From Anaerolineales bacterium (GTDB lineage: Bacteria; Chloroflexota; Anaerolineae; Anaerolineales; Villigracilaceae): a stretch of DNA of 36,131 nt. The DNA is taken from NCBI GenBank assembly GCA_011389535.1, contig JAABUE010000011.1:1-36131 (forward strand), in the 5' to 3' direction. Position 1 is the stretch's first letter. Each line of letters starts with the position of its first letter. Of this stretch, positions 1-8,906 are shown in pieces. Made by a program: the position numbers and the translations under genes. Below the pieces are notes generated by a model, which was not told where the DNA came from, did not search any database, and saw nothing but the letters and a program-made list of their open reading frames with translations.

Positions 1-18
1 CAAGAGCTCGGAGGAAGC

Positions 19-63
19 CCGAAAACAAGAGCGGCGTGCTCTGTACGCCGCTCTTGTTTTCGG
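19..63. terminator. Perfect 18-bp hairpin, probable bidirectional terminator
   Basis: Positions 19-36 are the exact reverse complement of 46-63, with a 9-base loop. The stem has a GC core (GCGGCG/CGCCGC) and an A-rich 5' arm with a T-rich 3' arm (CTTGTTTTC), so each strand ends in a T-rich stretch. It lies downstream of the minus-strand lipoprotein gene and could also end a plus-strand transcript entering from the left edge. No gene lies in 1-142. Confidence 0.75.
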
Positions 64-142
64 TATCTTTTGCGAATTACACGCTTCCTAAAGGTCTAAA
101 ATGGTCCAAAAATCAGCATTCGGGTCATTCTTGCCAAAGCTG

Positions 143-982
143 CTAATCAGTTATGGTCACATTTCCAGCGCCCATTTTCACAAGGATCGTCAGGGTTGGG
201 CCGGAGCTTTCCTGGGTGTAGGTGCGATTGCTCTGTCCCCAGCCCGAGCTGTGGTTGACGTTTATCGCGCCGCCCTCCACAGTCACGCGCGCATCCACAT
301 TTTCGGGGATGACGAGCATCAAATCCCCGAAGCCGGTCTCGACACGGGCGGTGGTATCCCGTCCCAGCTCGCCGTTGAAGTTCAGGGTGTAGTTCCCGGC
401 GCCGCCGTTGAAAATCAGGGTCGAGAAATTGGCGTTCGCCAGGCCGGTCAGTTCGACGTTCGAAGCGCCCGTTTCATAACGGAATACAGACATCTCGGTC
501 CGGTTTGGTTCCGAAAACGAAACATCCACGTTCGAGGCGCCGTCTTTGATGGTCAGGTTTGTCAGCGCCAGCCCTCCAAACTCAAAATTCCCTTCATAAG
601 CTCCGGCATTGATCTCCAGTTCCATCGGTGTTTCACCGAGCTGCAGGTCCCACTCGTTCCTGAAATTGCCCACGTTCAATGATTTGAAGTCACCCTGCTT
701 GATTTCAATGCTGCCATCATTTTCGACGATTTCCGGTTTAAAGTTGGGAACGTTGTAGGTTGCCGTTCCAGCGACGAGCGCACTTTCTGCGCCGGGGGAC
801 AATCGGAGTTCCCCGGCTCCGAACGAGATCTTCAAATGGGCTTCATCACGATCCGGAACTGCTACCGTTATTTCGTCGGCAACCTCCGGCCCGGGCGTAG
901 GCGCAGACGGGATGTTGACGCTAAACCCGCAAGCCATCGTAGCCAGGGTCAGAACTGCAAGAAATGATAATAGAAATTTCAT
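143..982 (-). CDS. Toast-rack domain lipoprotein
   Basis: Predicted exported lipoprotein of 279 residues. The N-terminus is a short basic start, a hydrophobic stretch and a lipobox-like ATMAC with the cysteine at residue 18. A Pro/Thr linker follows. The rest is beta-rich and glycine/asparagine-rich with repeated short turns (GAGELRLSP, GTATYNVPNFKPE, NGGAGNYTLNF, GAGNVTI), the pattern of the toast_rack_N/DUF2154 family, a right-handed beta-helix-like surface fold. The frame is open further upstream into radA, but the ATG at 982 was chosen because it is preceded by GGAGAA and followed by the signal peptide. It lies 68 bases after radA on the same strand and may be co-transcribed. No enzymatic residues are visible; a surface or envelope-stress role is inferred from the family. 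Confidence 0.75.
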   Translation of the reverse strand: MKFLLSFLAVLTLATMACGFSVNIPSAPTPGPEVADEITVAVPDRDEAHLKISFGAGELRLSPGAESALVAGTATYNVPNFKPEIVENDGSIEIKQGDFKSLNVGNFRNEWDLQLGETPMELEINAGAYEGNFEFGGLALTNLTIKDGASNVDVSFSEPNRTEMSVFRYETGASNVELTGLANANFSTLIFNGGAGNYTLNFNGELGRDTTARVETGFGDLMLVIPENVDARVTVEGGAINVNHSSGWGQSNRTYTQESSGPTLTILVKMGAGNVTITD

Positions 983-1050
983 GGGGCATTCTCCTTCTGG
1001 GAAGATATACGCCAGAGGGGAGAATGGGTTGCATAAAAAACTCCCTCTTA

Positions 1051-2502
1051 CTACGCCACTTTCCGCCCTTTGGGCCTTTGGCGTTCCATAAAAGCTGAAT
1101 CCAGTGCCTGATTGAGCGAGCGCGCCTGGATGATTTCGATGTTCTTCGGCCAATCGTCCACCCTGCGGATAGCCTTGGGCACAATTGCGGACTTGAATCC
1201 CAGCTTGGCAGCTTCGCGCAAACGGATTTGCATCTGTCCCGGCATGCGCAGTTCGCCCGCCAGGCCAACTTCCCCGATCAACACCGCCTCCGCGCGGATG
1301 GGTACGTCCCTCCACGAAGAAGCGATCGCGGCCGCAATCGCCAGATCGGCGGCAGGCTCGTCCACTTTCAGGCCGCTGACCACGTTGACGAAAATATCCT
1401 GTTCACCCAGTTTGATGCCGACGCGCCGCGTCAACACGGCTGCGATCAACAAAAGACGGTTGAAGTCCACCCCGTTGGGGGTGCGCCGGGCGTTACCGAA
1501 CTGGGTCGGGCTGGTCAGCCCCTGGACTTCCACCAGCAGCGGGCGCGTGCCTTCCATCGTCACCGCTATGGCCGAACCCGGCGCATTGACCATCCGTTCG
1601 GCCAGAAAAGCCTCAGAAGGGTTGACCACTTCGCTCAAGCCGCTGCCGCGCATCTCGAACACGCCCACTTCCGCCGTTGCCCCGAAGCGGTTCTTGACCG
1701 AACGCAGCAGCCGGTAGGCCTGGAAGCGGTCGCCTTCCAGGTACAGGACCGTATCCACGATATGCTCCAGCACGCGCGGGCCTGCGATGGTGCCTTCCTT
1801 GGTTACGTGCCCGATGATGAAGACCGAGATCCCGCTGGTCTTGGCCAGTTCGCGTAGCTGCGACGAGCACTCGCGCACCTGTGAGACCGAACCGGCTGAA
1901 GAATCCAGATCGGAGAGGTACATGGTCTGGATCGAGTCGATGATCAACATGGTCGGCGCCACTTCGCGGACGTGGTTGAAGATGGTTTCCAAATTGGTTT
2001 CCGTGACCAGTAAAAGGTTATCTGGCAAAGGCGAACGGCTATTATCCCCGAAGGGGGCGTCCAACCCTGCATCACGTTGAAGCAGACGCATCGCCCGCAT
2101 CTTGATCTGTCGCTCGGACTCTTCGCCCGAAACGTACAACACCTTTTGTTCTCCCGACATTACCATCGCCATCTGCAGCATCAGCGTGGACTTGCCGATG
2201 CCGGGGTCGCCGCCTACCAGCACGATGGAGCCGGGCACGATCCCTCCGCCCAGCACGCGCGCAAACTCGCCAATTGGCACATGAATGCGATCTTCCGCAT
2301 CCCCTCCAACCTGCCCGATCGGTCGCGGTTCGGAACGCCCGCTCAGGCCGCGTACGGCGGCTTTTTTGGTGGAAACCTTTTCCTCATGGACGACTTCTCC
2401 CACCATGCTGTTGAACGCGCCGCACTGCGGGCATTTACCCATGTAACTGGCTGATACGCGTCCGCACTGCTGGCAGACATAACGGGTGTGAGTTTTTGCC
2501 AT
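1051..2502 (-). CDS. radA: DNA repair protein RadA (Sms)
   Basis: RecA-related hexameric ATPase that promotes branch migration and strand extension in homologous recombination. It is full length for the family at 483 residues. Visible elements are an N-terminal C4 zinc finger (Cys10, 13, 24, 27), a Walker A motif GDPGIGKS at residues 98-105, a Walker B-like LIIDS near 187-190, the RadA-specific KNRFG motif at 270-274, and a C-terminal Lon-protease-like domain (GLKVDEPAADLAIAAA). dusB lies upstream on the same strand, separated by about 95 bases that hold a palindromic repeat, and the toast-rack lipoprotein lies downstream. The ATG at 2502 places the zinc finger at the usual distance from the N-terminus. 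Confidence 0.97.
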   Translation of the reverse strand: MAKTHTRYVCQQCGRVSASYMGKCPQCGAFNSMVGEVVHEEKVSTKKAAVRGLSGRSEPRPIGQVGGDAEDRIHVPIGEFARVLGGGIVPGSIVLVGGDPGIGKSTLMLQMAMVMSGEQKVLYVSGEESERQIKMRAMRLLQRDAGLDAPFGDNSRSPLPDNLLLVTETNLETIFNHVREVAPTMLIIDSIQTMYLSDLDSSAGSVSQVRECSSQLRELAKTSGISVFIIGHVTKEGTIAGPRVLEHIVDTVLYLEGDRFQAYRLLRSVKNRFGATAEVGVFEMRGSGLSEVVNPSEAFLAERMVNAPGSAIAVTMEGTRPLLVEVQGLTSPTQFGNARRTPNGVDFNRLLLIAAVLTRRVGIKLGEQDIFVNVVSGLKVDEPAADLAIAAAIASSWRDVPIRAEAVLIGEVGLAGELRMPGQMQIRLREAAKLGFKSAIVPKAIRRVDDWPKNIEIIQARSLNQALDSAFMERQRPKGRKVA

Positions 2503-2513
2503 TGATTCACCTT

Positions 2514-2574
2514 AACCTAACCCCCTGCCCCCTTCCCTATTAGGGAAGGGGGTGCCGAAGGCGGGGGTTAGGTT
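2514..2574. repeat. Palindromic C-rich/G-rich intergenic repeat
   Basis: Outer arms AACCTAACCCCC (2514-2525) and GGGGGTTAGGTT (2563-2574) are exact reverse complements. Inside is a second inverted repeat, CCCCCTTCCCTA / TAGGGAAGGGGG. It fills most of the dusB-radA gap. A related C-rich block lies inside the LLM oxidoreductase gene (9433-9470) and degraded ones near 18210 and 30500. In the minus-strand transcript it forms a long hairpin without a following T-run, so it is more likely a dispersed REP/MITE-like element than a terminator. Confidence 0.7.
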
Positions 2575-2597
2575 CAATGATTACAGTATAACAGAAT

Positions 2598-3599
2598 TTA
2601 TGTTCTGATTTCAGCCAGGGTTTGTGCGACTTCATCCAGGAGCGTCAAGAATTCCTCGCGCGGCTTTTTGCTGAGGATGTCCCGCCGCTCCTCCCGGGTC
2701 AGGTTCTTCATCATCAAATACTGCGCCACGTATTTTCGGAACAGGCGCTGCCCATCTTCTTCCCCGTAGAATTCGATGCTTCGTCCCAAATGCTCGCGCA
2801 TGAACCGGCGGACCTCTTCCGGCGATACCTCTTCCCGGTCAAGGCCGGAGAAGATCCACGGGTTGGCCATCGCCCCGCGCCCGACCATCACCGCTTCGCA
2901 GCCGGTATAGGCTTGCATCCGTTTGATATCCGCCACCGTTCTGACATCCCCATTCCCAATCACCGGGATGCTGACCGCCGCCTTGACTTCGGCAATCGCG
3001 TCCCAGTTGGCGAATCCGCCGTAGCCCTGCTCCTTCGTCCGCCCGTGGATGGCGACCAGCGCGCCGCCGTTTTCTTCCACGATGCGCGCGATAAGTTTGT
3101 AAGACTGGCAGCTATCCCAGCCTAGGCGCATCTTGCCCGTGACCGGGATATCGAGCGCGGCGGTCAGCCTGCGGAAAGTCCGCGCGATCTTGAGCGGCGT
3201 GCGCATCATGCCCACACCAGCTCCGCGGTTGGCGACAGATTTCGCCGGGCAGCCCATGTTCAGGTCAATAGCGTCCGGTCCCCAATCCTGGATGCGAAGC
3301 GCGGCCTCCACGATCTGATCCGGGTCATCGCCGTAGATCTGGAATACGACCGGTCGCTCAGAAGGCTCGAACGTCAGCCGCTTGTCGACCGATTTGCGTC
3401 CCTGTAACACGTCTTCTGCGCGGACGAATTCGGTGTACGACATCGCCGAGCCCAAAGCGCGGCACAGCGAGCGGAAGGGCCAGTCGGACACGCCGTCCAT
3501 GGGTGACAGGATCACCTCCCCGTAAACGGGTAGTTCCCGCACCCAAAGGGCCGGGATTGGAAGAGTATCTGGCGTGGTTTTCAATAGGTTCGTTGTCAT
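2598..3599 (-). CDS. dusB: tRNA-dihydrouridine synthase (DusB-like)
   Basis: FMN-dependent enzyme that reduces uridine to dihydrouridine in tRNA D-loops using NADPH. The 333 residues include the N-terminal flavin-barrel motif LSPMDGVSDWPFR (31-43), the active-site signature DLNMGCPAKSVANRGAG (112-128) with catalytic Cys117, and the phosphate-binding segment VIGNGDV followed by VMVGRGAMANPW. The helical C-terminal tRNA-binding region (RKYVAQYLMMKNL) is intact. The gene lies between msrA and radA on the same strand. No clear Shine-Dalgarno precedes the ATG. A possible -10 box (TATACT, minus strand at 3642-3647) and a perfect inverted repeat lie just upstream. The subfamily (DusB rather than DusA or DusC) is inferred from overall motif form. 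Confidence 0.93.
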   Translation of the reverse strand: MTTNLLKTTPDTLPIPALWVRELPVYGEVILSPMDGVSDWPFRSLCRALGSAMSYTEFVRAEDVLQGRKSVDKRLTFEPSERPVVFQIYGDDPDQIVEAALRIQDWGPDAIDLNMGCPAKSVANRGAGVGMMRTPLKIARTFRRLTAALDIPVTGKMRLGWDSCQSYKLIARIVEENGGALVAIHGRTKEQGYGGFANWDAIAEVKAAVSIPVIGNGDVRTVADIKRMQAYTGCEAVMVGRGAMANPWIFSGLDREEVSPEEVRRFMREHLGRSIEFYGEEDGQRLFRKYVAQYLMMKNLTREERRDILSKKPREEFLTLLDEVAQTLAEIRT

Positions 3600-3612
3600 A
3601 ACATCTAAAGAA

Positions 3613-3641
3613 GTGGAAGCGACTCACCGAATCGCTTCCAC
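3613..3641. promoter_or_regulatory. Perfect 10-bp inverted repeat at the dusB promoter
   Basis: GTGGAAGCGA (3613-3622) and TCGCTTCCAC (3632-3641) are separated by 9 bases. On the minus strand a TATACT box (3642-3647) directly abuts the repeat, so the dusB transcript would start inside it. It could be a repressor operator over the start site, a 5' UTR hairpin, or the terminator of msrA upstream. No T-run follows, which makes a terminator less likely. Confidence 0.45.
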
Positions 3642-3664
3642 AGTATAACAAAGTTAGAAAATTA

Positions 3665-3712
3665 CGTAGTAGCGACTTCAGTCGCTTATTGACGGCTAAA
3701 GCCGTTACTACG
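3665..3712. repeat. Cruciform-like palindromic repeat overlapping the msrA stop
   Basis: Outer arms CGTAGTA (3665-3671) and TACTACG (3706-3712) enclose two small hairpins, GCGAC-TTCA-GTCGC and an ACGGCT/AGCCGT pair, giving a cloverleaf-like fold. The msrA stop codon (minus, 3708-3710) lies inside the right arm, so the last codon of that gene borders the element. The layout is typical of dispersed bacterial palindromic repeats. Confidence 0.7.
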
Positions 3713-4256
3713 CCGGCTGTTCTTTCTTCAGCATATCCATGTAGTGTTTGCGGAACTTCGCAACCTTGGGTGCCACGACAGCCGCACAGTATGGCTGGTA
3801 GGGGTTGTTGGCGAAATATTCCTGGTGGTAATCCTCAGCCACGTAGAACACCTCCATTTTCTCCAGCGTGGTGACGATGGGCTTATCCCAGATTTTCTGC
3901 GTTTCCAGGTCTTTAATGACCTCTTCAGCAATATTCTTCTGTTTCTCGTCATGATAGAAGATCGCCGAGCGGTACTGCGTGCCCACGTCCGCACCCTGGC
4001 GGTTAAGCGTGGTGGGATCGTGGATCCCGAAGAAAACGTTCAACAGGTCACGGTAGGAGACGACATCATCGTCGAACGTGACCCGTATGACCTCCGCATG
4101 ACCGGTCATGCCGGTGCAAACGGCCTTATAACTGGGATTTTCCACGTGCCCGCCCGCGTAGCCGGATTCAACCGACTGTACGCCTTTGACCTCATCGAAT
4201 ACAGCCTCCAGGCACCAGAAACAGCCGCCTGCTAGTGTTGCTACTTGTGTACCCAT
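3708..4256 (-). CDS. msrA: Peptide methionine-S-sulfoxide reductase MsrA
   Basis: Repairs oxidised methionine (S-sulfoxide) in proteins. The 182 residues begin directly with the fold and have no signal peptide, so it is cytosolic. The catalytic motif GGCFWCLE gives nucleophilic Cys12, with a second cysteine at 15. Other family hallmarks are [48 protein letters not shown] and the C-terminal [14 protein letters not shown] with a probable resolving cysteine. An AAAGGAG ribosome binding site precedes the ATG at 4256. It is divergent from the MFS exporter gene and in the same direction as dusB. Its stop codon falls inside a palindromic repeat. Confidence 0.97.
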   Translation of the reverse strand: MGTQVATLAGGCFWCLEAVFDEVKGVQSVESGYAGGHVENPSYKAVCTGMTGHAEVIRVTFDDDVVSYRDLLNVFFGIHDPTTLNRQGADVGTQYRSAIFYHDEKQKNIAEEVIKDLETQKIWDKPIVTTLEKMEVFYVAEDYHQEYFANNPYQPYCAAVVAPKVAKFRKHYMDMLKKEQPA

Positions 4257-4329
4257 AAGAATGCTCCTTTCTCACCATCTTTGACGCACCAGTTCCATAG
4301 ATATTACCAGAGATGGATTACAAAAGTAT

Positions 4330-4358
4330 TAAACATTTCACATATGGGGTTGTATAAT
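4330..4358 (+). promoter_or_regulatory. Predicted promoter of the MFS exporter
   Basis: A perfect TATAAT lies at 4353-4358. A weak -35 (TAAACA, 4330-4335) is 17 bases upstream. The predicted start is about 45 bases before the gene's start codon. The -35 match is poor, so the call rests mainly on the -10. Confidence 0.5.
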
Positions 4359-4411
4359 TCTCTAAGACGTGGGTAATCACCATATTTCTCAGCTTCGCTA
4401 CGGGTGTGCTT

Positions 4412-5719
4412 ATGGACAATCCTAAAACTCCGCAGGGAATGACCACCTTTGTCCTAGTAGCACTAGGACAGATCGTATCCGTGACCGGGTCAGCCCTGAC
4501 CGGTTTTGCCCTCGGCGCCTGGGTGTACCAGGAAACCCGCTCGACCACCCTGTTTTCGCTAATCCTGTTGTTCACCGTGCTGCCCTCCTTGCTGTTTGCG
4601 CCGCTGGCAGGTGCCCTGGTCGATCGCTGGGACCGCCGGAGGGTGATGATTGCTGCCGATAGCGGCGCTGCCCTATGTACCGGCCTGCTGCTGGTGCTGA
4701 TCCAGAGTGGCTGGCTTGAGATCTGGCATATCCTGGTGATCATGGGATTCAATTCGATCTTTCGCGCTTTACAGGTGCCAGCCTATACGGCCTCGGTCAG
4801 CATGCTGGTTCCCAAGGACCAGCTTGGGCGCGCGAATGGTATTATGCAACTGGAGGTAACTTCCAGCTATTTACTGTCGCCCATCCTGGCCGGCTGGCTG
4901 CTTGAAAATGCCGGTATTGTTGGCGTGATGGTCATTGACCTGGCGACTTTCTTTATTGCAGTCACCATCGTCCTGGCTGTGCGGATTCCCAGGCCTGCCC
5001 TGGCAAAAAAGGATCCAGGTACACAAACCTCCCTGTGGAAAGATATGGCCCTCGGCTGGCAGTTCATCTCAGCCCGGGCCGGATTTTTAAGCCTGATGGT
5101 CCTTTTCGGTCTGGGTAATTACGCCAACCTGATGACCGATACGCTCATGCCGCCCATGCTGCTCGAGCTCAGCTCGCCGACCGTGTTGGGAACTGTGATC
5201 TCGACCGGTGGTCTGGGGATGCTGGTTGGTACGTTGCTGATGACCGCCTGGGGAGGCCCGAAGAAACGGATTTACGGCGTCTTGGTTTTCAAAACACTGG
5301 CGGGTTTCGCGATCATGGGAGTCGGCCTGTTCCAAAGCATCCCGCTGATTGCGCTGGCGACTTTTTTCTATTACCTGCCTTTCCCGCTTGTCAACGGCTC
5401 GGACCAGGCCATCTGGCAGCGCAAGGTGCCGCCAGAAATCCAGGGGCGCGTGTTCTCCATCCGCCGGATGCTGGCGCGCTCCATGATCCCGCTGGCATAT
5501 CTGACAGCCGGTCCGCTCTCAGATAAGGTATTTAAGCCGTTGCTGAGCGTAAACGGTTCGCTGGCAGCTTCTTTCGGTCAGATATTTGGGATAGGGCCGA
5601 GCCGGGGAATGGGGCTGTTGATCTTCCTGATGGGGCTGTTCATCGTCGTTTTAACTGTCTCGACCGCTTTAAATCCCCGCGTGCGGAATATGGAGGAAGA
5701 GTTGCCGGATGCGGTTTAA
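4412..5719 (+). CDS. MFS exporter, EntS/macrolide-efflux (DHA3) type
   Basis: Integral membrane exporter of the major facilitator superfamily with about 12 hydrophobic segments over some 435 residues. The start TTFVLVALGQIVSVTGSAL and the loop 2-3 motif GALVDRWDRRRVMIAADSGAAL are typical of the MFS_3 group that exports siderophores or macrolides. The substrate cannot be told from sequence. The ATG at 4412 is used; an in-frame GTG at 4406 is possible and neither has a strong Shine-Dalgarno. It is transcribed alone, divergent from msrA, and ends at a hairpin shared with the convergent clpC gene. Confidence 0.88.
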   Translation: MDNPKTPQGMTTFVLVALGQIVSVTGSALTGFALGAWVYQETRSTTLFSLILLFTVLPSLLFAPLAGALVDRWDRRRVMIAADSGAALCTGLLLVLIQSGWLEIWHILVIMGFNSIFRALQVPAYTASVSMLVPKDQLGRANGIMQLEVTSSYLLSPILAGWLLENAGIVGVMVIDLATFFIAVTIVLAVRIPRPALAKKDPGTQTSLWKDMALGWQFISARAGFLSLMVLFGLGNYANLMTDTLMPPMLLELSSPTVLGTVISTGGLGMLVGTLLMTAWGGPKKRIYGVLVFKTLAGFAIMGVGLFQSIPLIALATFFYYLPFPLVNGSDQAIWQRKVPPEIQGRVFSIRRMLARSMIPLAYLTAGPLSDKVFKPLLSVNGSLAASFGQIFGIGPSRGMGLLIFLMGLFIVVLTVSTALNPRVRNMEEELPDAV

Positions 5720-5725
5720 ATAAAA

Positions 5726-5759
5726 AAACCTGACAGGTTTCCAAAAACCTGTCAGGTTT
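5726..5759. terminator. Bidirectional terminator between MFS and clpC
   Basis: Arms 5726-5740 and 5745-5759 are perfect 15-base inverted repeats (core ACCTGACAGGT / ACCTGTCAGGT). A-rich sequence precedes and T-rich sequence follows the hairpin, so it can serve both converging genes. Each arm is itself nearly palindromic (CCTGACAGG), so smaller hairpins are also possible. Confidence 0.8.
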
Positions 5760-5776
5760 ATATCGTGTATTTCTAT

Positions 5777-8266
5777 TTATGCCGCAGGCGCGGCTGCTTT
5801 TTCTTTCTTCTTCTCTTCCGAGCGTGTCAGGATGATCTCGCTCTCTTCGTTCACATCAACCAGGACGGAGGCGCCTTCGCCAAACTCACCGGCCAACACG
5901 AGGTCGGATAGCGGATCTTCCACCTTTTGCTGGATGATTCTGCGGAGCGGCCGAGCGCCAAATTCGGCGTCATACCCCATATCCGCCAGCAGGGCGAGTG
6001 CTTCTTCTGAGGCCGTCAGGGTCAGGGCATGCTCTAGTAAGCGTCCTGAAACCTTATCCAGTTCGAGCTTGACAATGTTCTGGATATCTTCCTTGTTCAG
6101 GGCGCGGAAGACTACTATGCTGTCCACACGGTTGATGAATTCAGGCCGGAAGACCTTCTTGAGCGACTCGGTCAGCTTTTTGCGCATCTCTTCGTAAGAC
6201 AGGCGCTCTTCGCTTACTTCGTCACGTTTCAACTGGAAGCCAAGTGCACTATTCTTTTTGATCACATCCGCGCCGATGTTGGAGGTCATGACGATGATCG
6301 AGTTGCGGAAGTCCACCTTGCGTCCGCGGGCATCCGAGAGATGGCCTTCTTCCATGATTTGCAGCAACATGTTGTGCACTTCAGGATGGGCCTTCTCTAC
6401 TTCATCGAAAACAATGATGGAGTACGGGCGGCGGCGCAGCGCTTCCGTCAACTGACCGGCGTCCTCGTAACCGATGTATCCGGGAGGCGCTCCAACCAGG
6501 CGGGAGGCTGTGTGCCGTTCCATGAATTCGGACATGTCGAGTTGGATCGCCGCATCCTCGCTGCCGAACATGAACTTGGCCAGGGACTTGGTCAACTCGG
6601 TCTTGCCGACGCCGGTTGGGCCAAGGAAAATGAACGAACCGATCGGGCGGCGCGGATCTTTGAGACCGGCGCGCGCGCGCCGTACAGCGCGGGAAATGGT
6701 GTCAATGGCTTTCTCCTGGCCGACGATGGACTCTTGTAGTTCTTCTTCCATCTTCAGCAGGCGCTCGCTCTCTTCTTCGGCCAGCTGCATGAGCGGGACA
6801 CCGGTCCACATGGAGATCACTTCGGCGATGTCTTCCGCCGAGACCACGGGGCTGCTGGCCCGGTCCCAGCCGGTGCGCAATCGCTCCAGGTCATCCTGTA
6901 GTTCGAGCTCTTTCTCTTCCCACTCTTTGACGTCTTCCATGCTGCCGTCTTCGAGAGCCAGGCTGCGGTTCTGGCGCACTTCGCGCAGCTGGCTGAAGAG
7001 GTCCTTGGCCTCTTTGGCGGCGGGACTCTTGTACATGCGCACGCGCGAAGAAGACTCATCGATCAGGTCGATGGCCTTATCGGGCAGGAATCGTTCGGTC
7101 ACATAGCGGGACGAAAGGTGGGTGGCCGCTTCGAGAGCCTCGTCCGAGATCACCAGGTGATGGTGCTCCTCGTATGCGCCGCGGATGCCGCGCAGGATTT
7201 CGATTGTCTCGTCCTCGGAGGGTTCCTCCACCAGAACGGACTGGAAGCGGCGTTCTAATGCCGCGTCTGATTCGATATGTTTGCGATATTCATCGAGCGT
7301 GGTGGCGCCAATGACCTGCAATTCGCCGCGCGAGAGCGCCGGCTTGAGGATATTGGCAGCGTCCACGGAGGAACCGGCAGCGCCGGCGCCCACCAGCATG
7401 TGGACTTCGTCGATGAACAGGACTGCACCGGATTGTTTGAGCTCGTCGATGACGCGTTTGAGGCGCTCTTCGAACTGGCCGCGGTACATGGTGCCGGCTA
7501 CCAGGGATCCAACGTCCAGTTGCAGGACGCGTTTGTTCATAAGGGGAGCAGGCACATCGCCCTCGACAATGCGCTGGGCGAGTCCTTCGACGATGGCGGT
7601 CTTGCCGACGCCGGGTTCGCCGATCAGCGCGGGGTTGTTCTTGGTCCGTCTTGCCAGGACCTGGATTACCCGTTCGATCTCCATCTGACGACCGATGACG
7701 GGATCAAGTTTCTTTTCTTCCGCAAGAGCGGTCAGGTCGGTGGCCAGTTGGTCCACCAGCGGGGATTTCTGCCCGGCCGGTGGTTTGGTGGCCTCGCGCC
7801 TGCCGGATGCGGAGGAAGTTGGGGATGAGGTTGTCTCGTTAAGCACGCGACGGGTCTGGCGGCGGATCTGGTCGGAGGTAACGCCCAGCTTGCGCAACAC
7901 GTCCATGGCCGTGCCTTCTCCCCCGACTAACCCCAGCAGGATGTGTTCGGTCCCAATATAGTGATGACCGAGTCGACGAGCCTCTTCGACGGCCTGCTCG
8001 AGCACTTGTTGCGTCTCAGGCGCGAGCTCGATTTTGCCCCCCACATAGCCCCCCGAGCCTGCAACCCGTTCGACCATCTCGCGCATGCGGTCTGAGTCCA
8101 TGCCCAGTTCGCGCAGAACGCGCCCAGCGACGCCACCTTCCTCTTCCATTAAACCAAGTAAAAGGTGTTCAGTGCCAATTTTATTCTGGCGGGAGCGTTC
8201 GGCCTCTTGATGGGCCAAACTGAGTACCCGCCGTGCTCGCTGTGTAAAGCGTTCCATACCAGCCAT
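5777..8266 (-). CDS. clpC: ATP-dependent Clp protease ATP-binding subunit ClpC
   Basis: Hexameric AAA+ unfoldase that feeds substrates into ClpP. The 829 residues show two N-terminal Clp_N repeats (about 17-60 and 95-140, each with the GTEH-LLG motif), AAA1 with Walker A GEPGVGKT (216-223) and Walker B VLFIDEVH, a UVR/coiled-coil middle region (about 415-465) that marks ClpC rather than ClpA or ClpB, and AAA2 with GPTGVGKT (549-556) and [14 protein letters not shown]. An ALGF tripeptide region after the second AAA core fits the ClpP-binding loop. The C-terminus is Lys/Ala-rich. AGGAG lies 10 bases before the ATG at 8266; ATG four codons later is an alternative. No ctsR or mcsAB neighbours are present. 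Confidence 0.97.
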   Translation of the reverse strand: MAGMERFTQRARRVLSLAHQEAERSRQNKIGTEHLLLGLMEEEGGVAGRVLRELGMDSDRMREMVERVAGSGGYVGGKIELAPETQQVLEQAVEEARRLGHHYIGTEHILLGLVGGEGTAMDVLRKLGVTSDQIRRQTRRVLNETTSSPTSSASGRREATKPPAGQKSPLVDQLATDLTALAEEKKLDPVIGRQMEIERVIQVLARRTKNNPALIGEPGVGKTAIVEGLAQRIVEGDVPAPLMNKRVLQLDVGSLVAGTMYRGQFEERLKRVIDELKQSGAVLFIDEVHMLVGAGAAGSSVDAANILKPALSRGELQVIGATTLDEYRKHIESDAALERRFQSVLVEEPSEDETIEILRGIRGAYEEHHHLVISDEALEAATHLSSRYVTERFLPDKAIDLIDESSSRVRMYKSPAAKEAKDLFSQLREVRQNRSLALEDGSMEDVKEWEEKELELQDDLERLRTGWDRASSPVVSAEDIAEVISMWTGVPLMQLAEEESERLLKMEEELQESIVGQEKAIDTISRAVRRARAGLKDPRRPIGSFIFLGPTGVGKTELTKSLAKFMFGSEDAAIQLDMSEFMERHTASRLVGAPPGYIGYEDAGQLTEALRRRPYSIIVFDEVEKAHPEVHNMLLQIMEEGHLSDARGRKVDFRNSIIVMTSNIGADVIKKNSALGFQLKRDEVSEERLSYEEMRKKLTESLKKVFRPEFINRVDSIVVFRALNKEDIQNIVKLELDKVSGRLLEHALTLTASEEALALLADMGYDAEFGARPLRRIIQQKVEDPLSDLVLAGEFGEGASVLVDVNEESEIILTRSEEKKKEKAAAPAA

Positions 8267-8312
8267 TTTGTTTATACTCCTACTTCAATACAGACAGGAA
8301 CTGTCAAGTTTC

Positions 8313-8339
8313 ATTGTACCAAAAAGCAAGGGGAGTCAA
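8313..8339 (-). promoter_or_regulatory. Predicted clpC promoter
   Basis: On the minus strand TTGACT (8334-8339) is followed after 15 bases by TACAAT (8313-8318), preceded by TGG to give an extended -10 (TGGTACAAT). The short spacer is offset by the extended -10. The predicted 5' UTR is about 40 bases and includes the AGGAG site. Confidence 0.55.
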
Positions 8340-8373
8340 GGTAGGAAAAAGGTTAGAATTTCCTTACCACCGT

Positions 8374-8413
8374 GAAAGTTTGAACAAATTTCTGCGGAGA
8401 AAAAGTTTGAAAC
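8374..8413. promoter_or_regulatory. Direct repeat upstream of the clpC promoter
   Basis: AAAGTTTGAA occurs at 8375-8384 and again at 8402-8411, 27 bases apart. Read on the clpC strand both are TTCAAACTTT, and they lie about 35-75 bases upstream of the -35. The pair resembles a two-site operator. It does not match CIRCE or the CtsR heptad closely, so the regulator is unknown. Confidence 0.35.
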
Positions 8414-8460
8414 TTTGCGCGCTCCACGCACGTATCGACCCGCAAGGGACTACGCTTTAT

Positions 8461-8790
8461 CTATCTGTCATCCCCATCCCCTCGAATCTTACCCCGCTCG
8501 AGGCGGTCGTAAAGCTTAGATAGGTTGTACTCGGCCACCTCGTCCATCGACAGGTCGAGTTCAGTGCATACCTGGGCAATATACCATAAAACATCGCCTA
8601 ATTCGGCCTTGAGCGCGGACCTGGTCTCCTCGCTGATCTCCCCCTCTTTGTCGCGGAAAACCTTCTTGATCTTGCCTGCCACCTCCCCGGCCTCGTTGAC
8701 CAGCCCGAGGGTCGGGTAAATGACCGGATGCCCGATGGCGGGGTATTTGGCGGTCTTGCGGGATTTTTGTTGGTAGTCGTTGAAGTTCAT
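8461..8790 (-). CDS. MazG-like nucleotide pyrophosphohydrolase
   Basis: Small all-alpha NTP pyrophosphohydrolase of 109 residues, the size of single-domain MazG/MazG-like (iMazG, RS21-C6) proteins that clear non-canonical NTPs. The Mg-binding signature is visible as NEAGE followed by KAELGDVLWYIAQVC. The C-terminal segment NLSKLYDRLERGKI is also typical. The frame stays open upstream, but MNFNDYQQKS at 8790 is the natural start and a GGTGA lies just before it. It lies between the LLM oxidoreductase and clpC on the minus strand. The exact substrate is unknown. Confidence 0.85.
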   Translation of the reverse strand: MNFNDYQQKSRKTAKYPAIGHPVIYPTLGLVNEAGEVAGKIKKVFRDKEGEISEETRSALKAELGDVLWYIAQVCTELDLSMDEVAEYNLSKLYDRLERGKIRGDGDDR

Positions 8791-8906
8791 GGATTCACCG
8801 GGGATACCCTTTCGGGCACAAGTAAACAGAGATGAACAGGATTTGTTTAATACGCTCGAGGCGGCGTACCCTTTGGGCACTTTCCCCGCCGCCGGGAGCA
8901 TAAAAT

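Noticed and set aside
101-682. Long plus-strand frame opposite the toast-rack lipoprotein
   Set aside because: Antisense to a well-supported gene, composition driven by the other strand, no motif or ribosome binding site.
983-1315. Upstream extension of the toast-rack lipoprotein frame into radA
   Set aside because: The extra residues overlap radA, have no similarity to the family, and would bury the signal peptide and the good GGAGAA site at 982.
7277-7828. Long plus-strand frame opposite clpC
   Set aside because: Complement of the AAA1 region of clpC; long antisense frames are expected in this GC-rich coding sequence.
8334-8413. CIRCE or CtsR operator for clpC
   Set aside because: No TTAGCACTC/GAGTGCTAA inverted repeat and no tandem GGTCAAA heptads. 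Only an unassigned direct repeat is seen.
8314-8523. 69-codon plus-strand frame upstream of clpC
   Set aside because: Covers the clpC promoter region and the MazG-like stop, has no ribosome binding site and no recognisable protein features.
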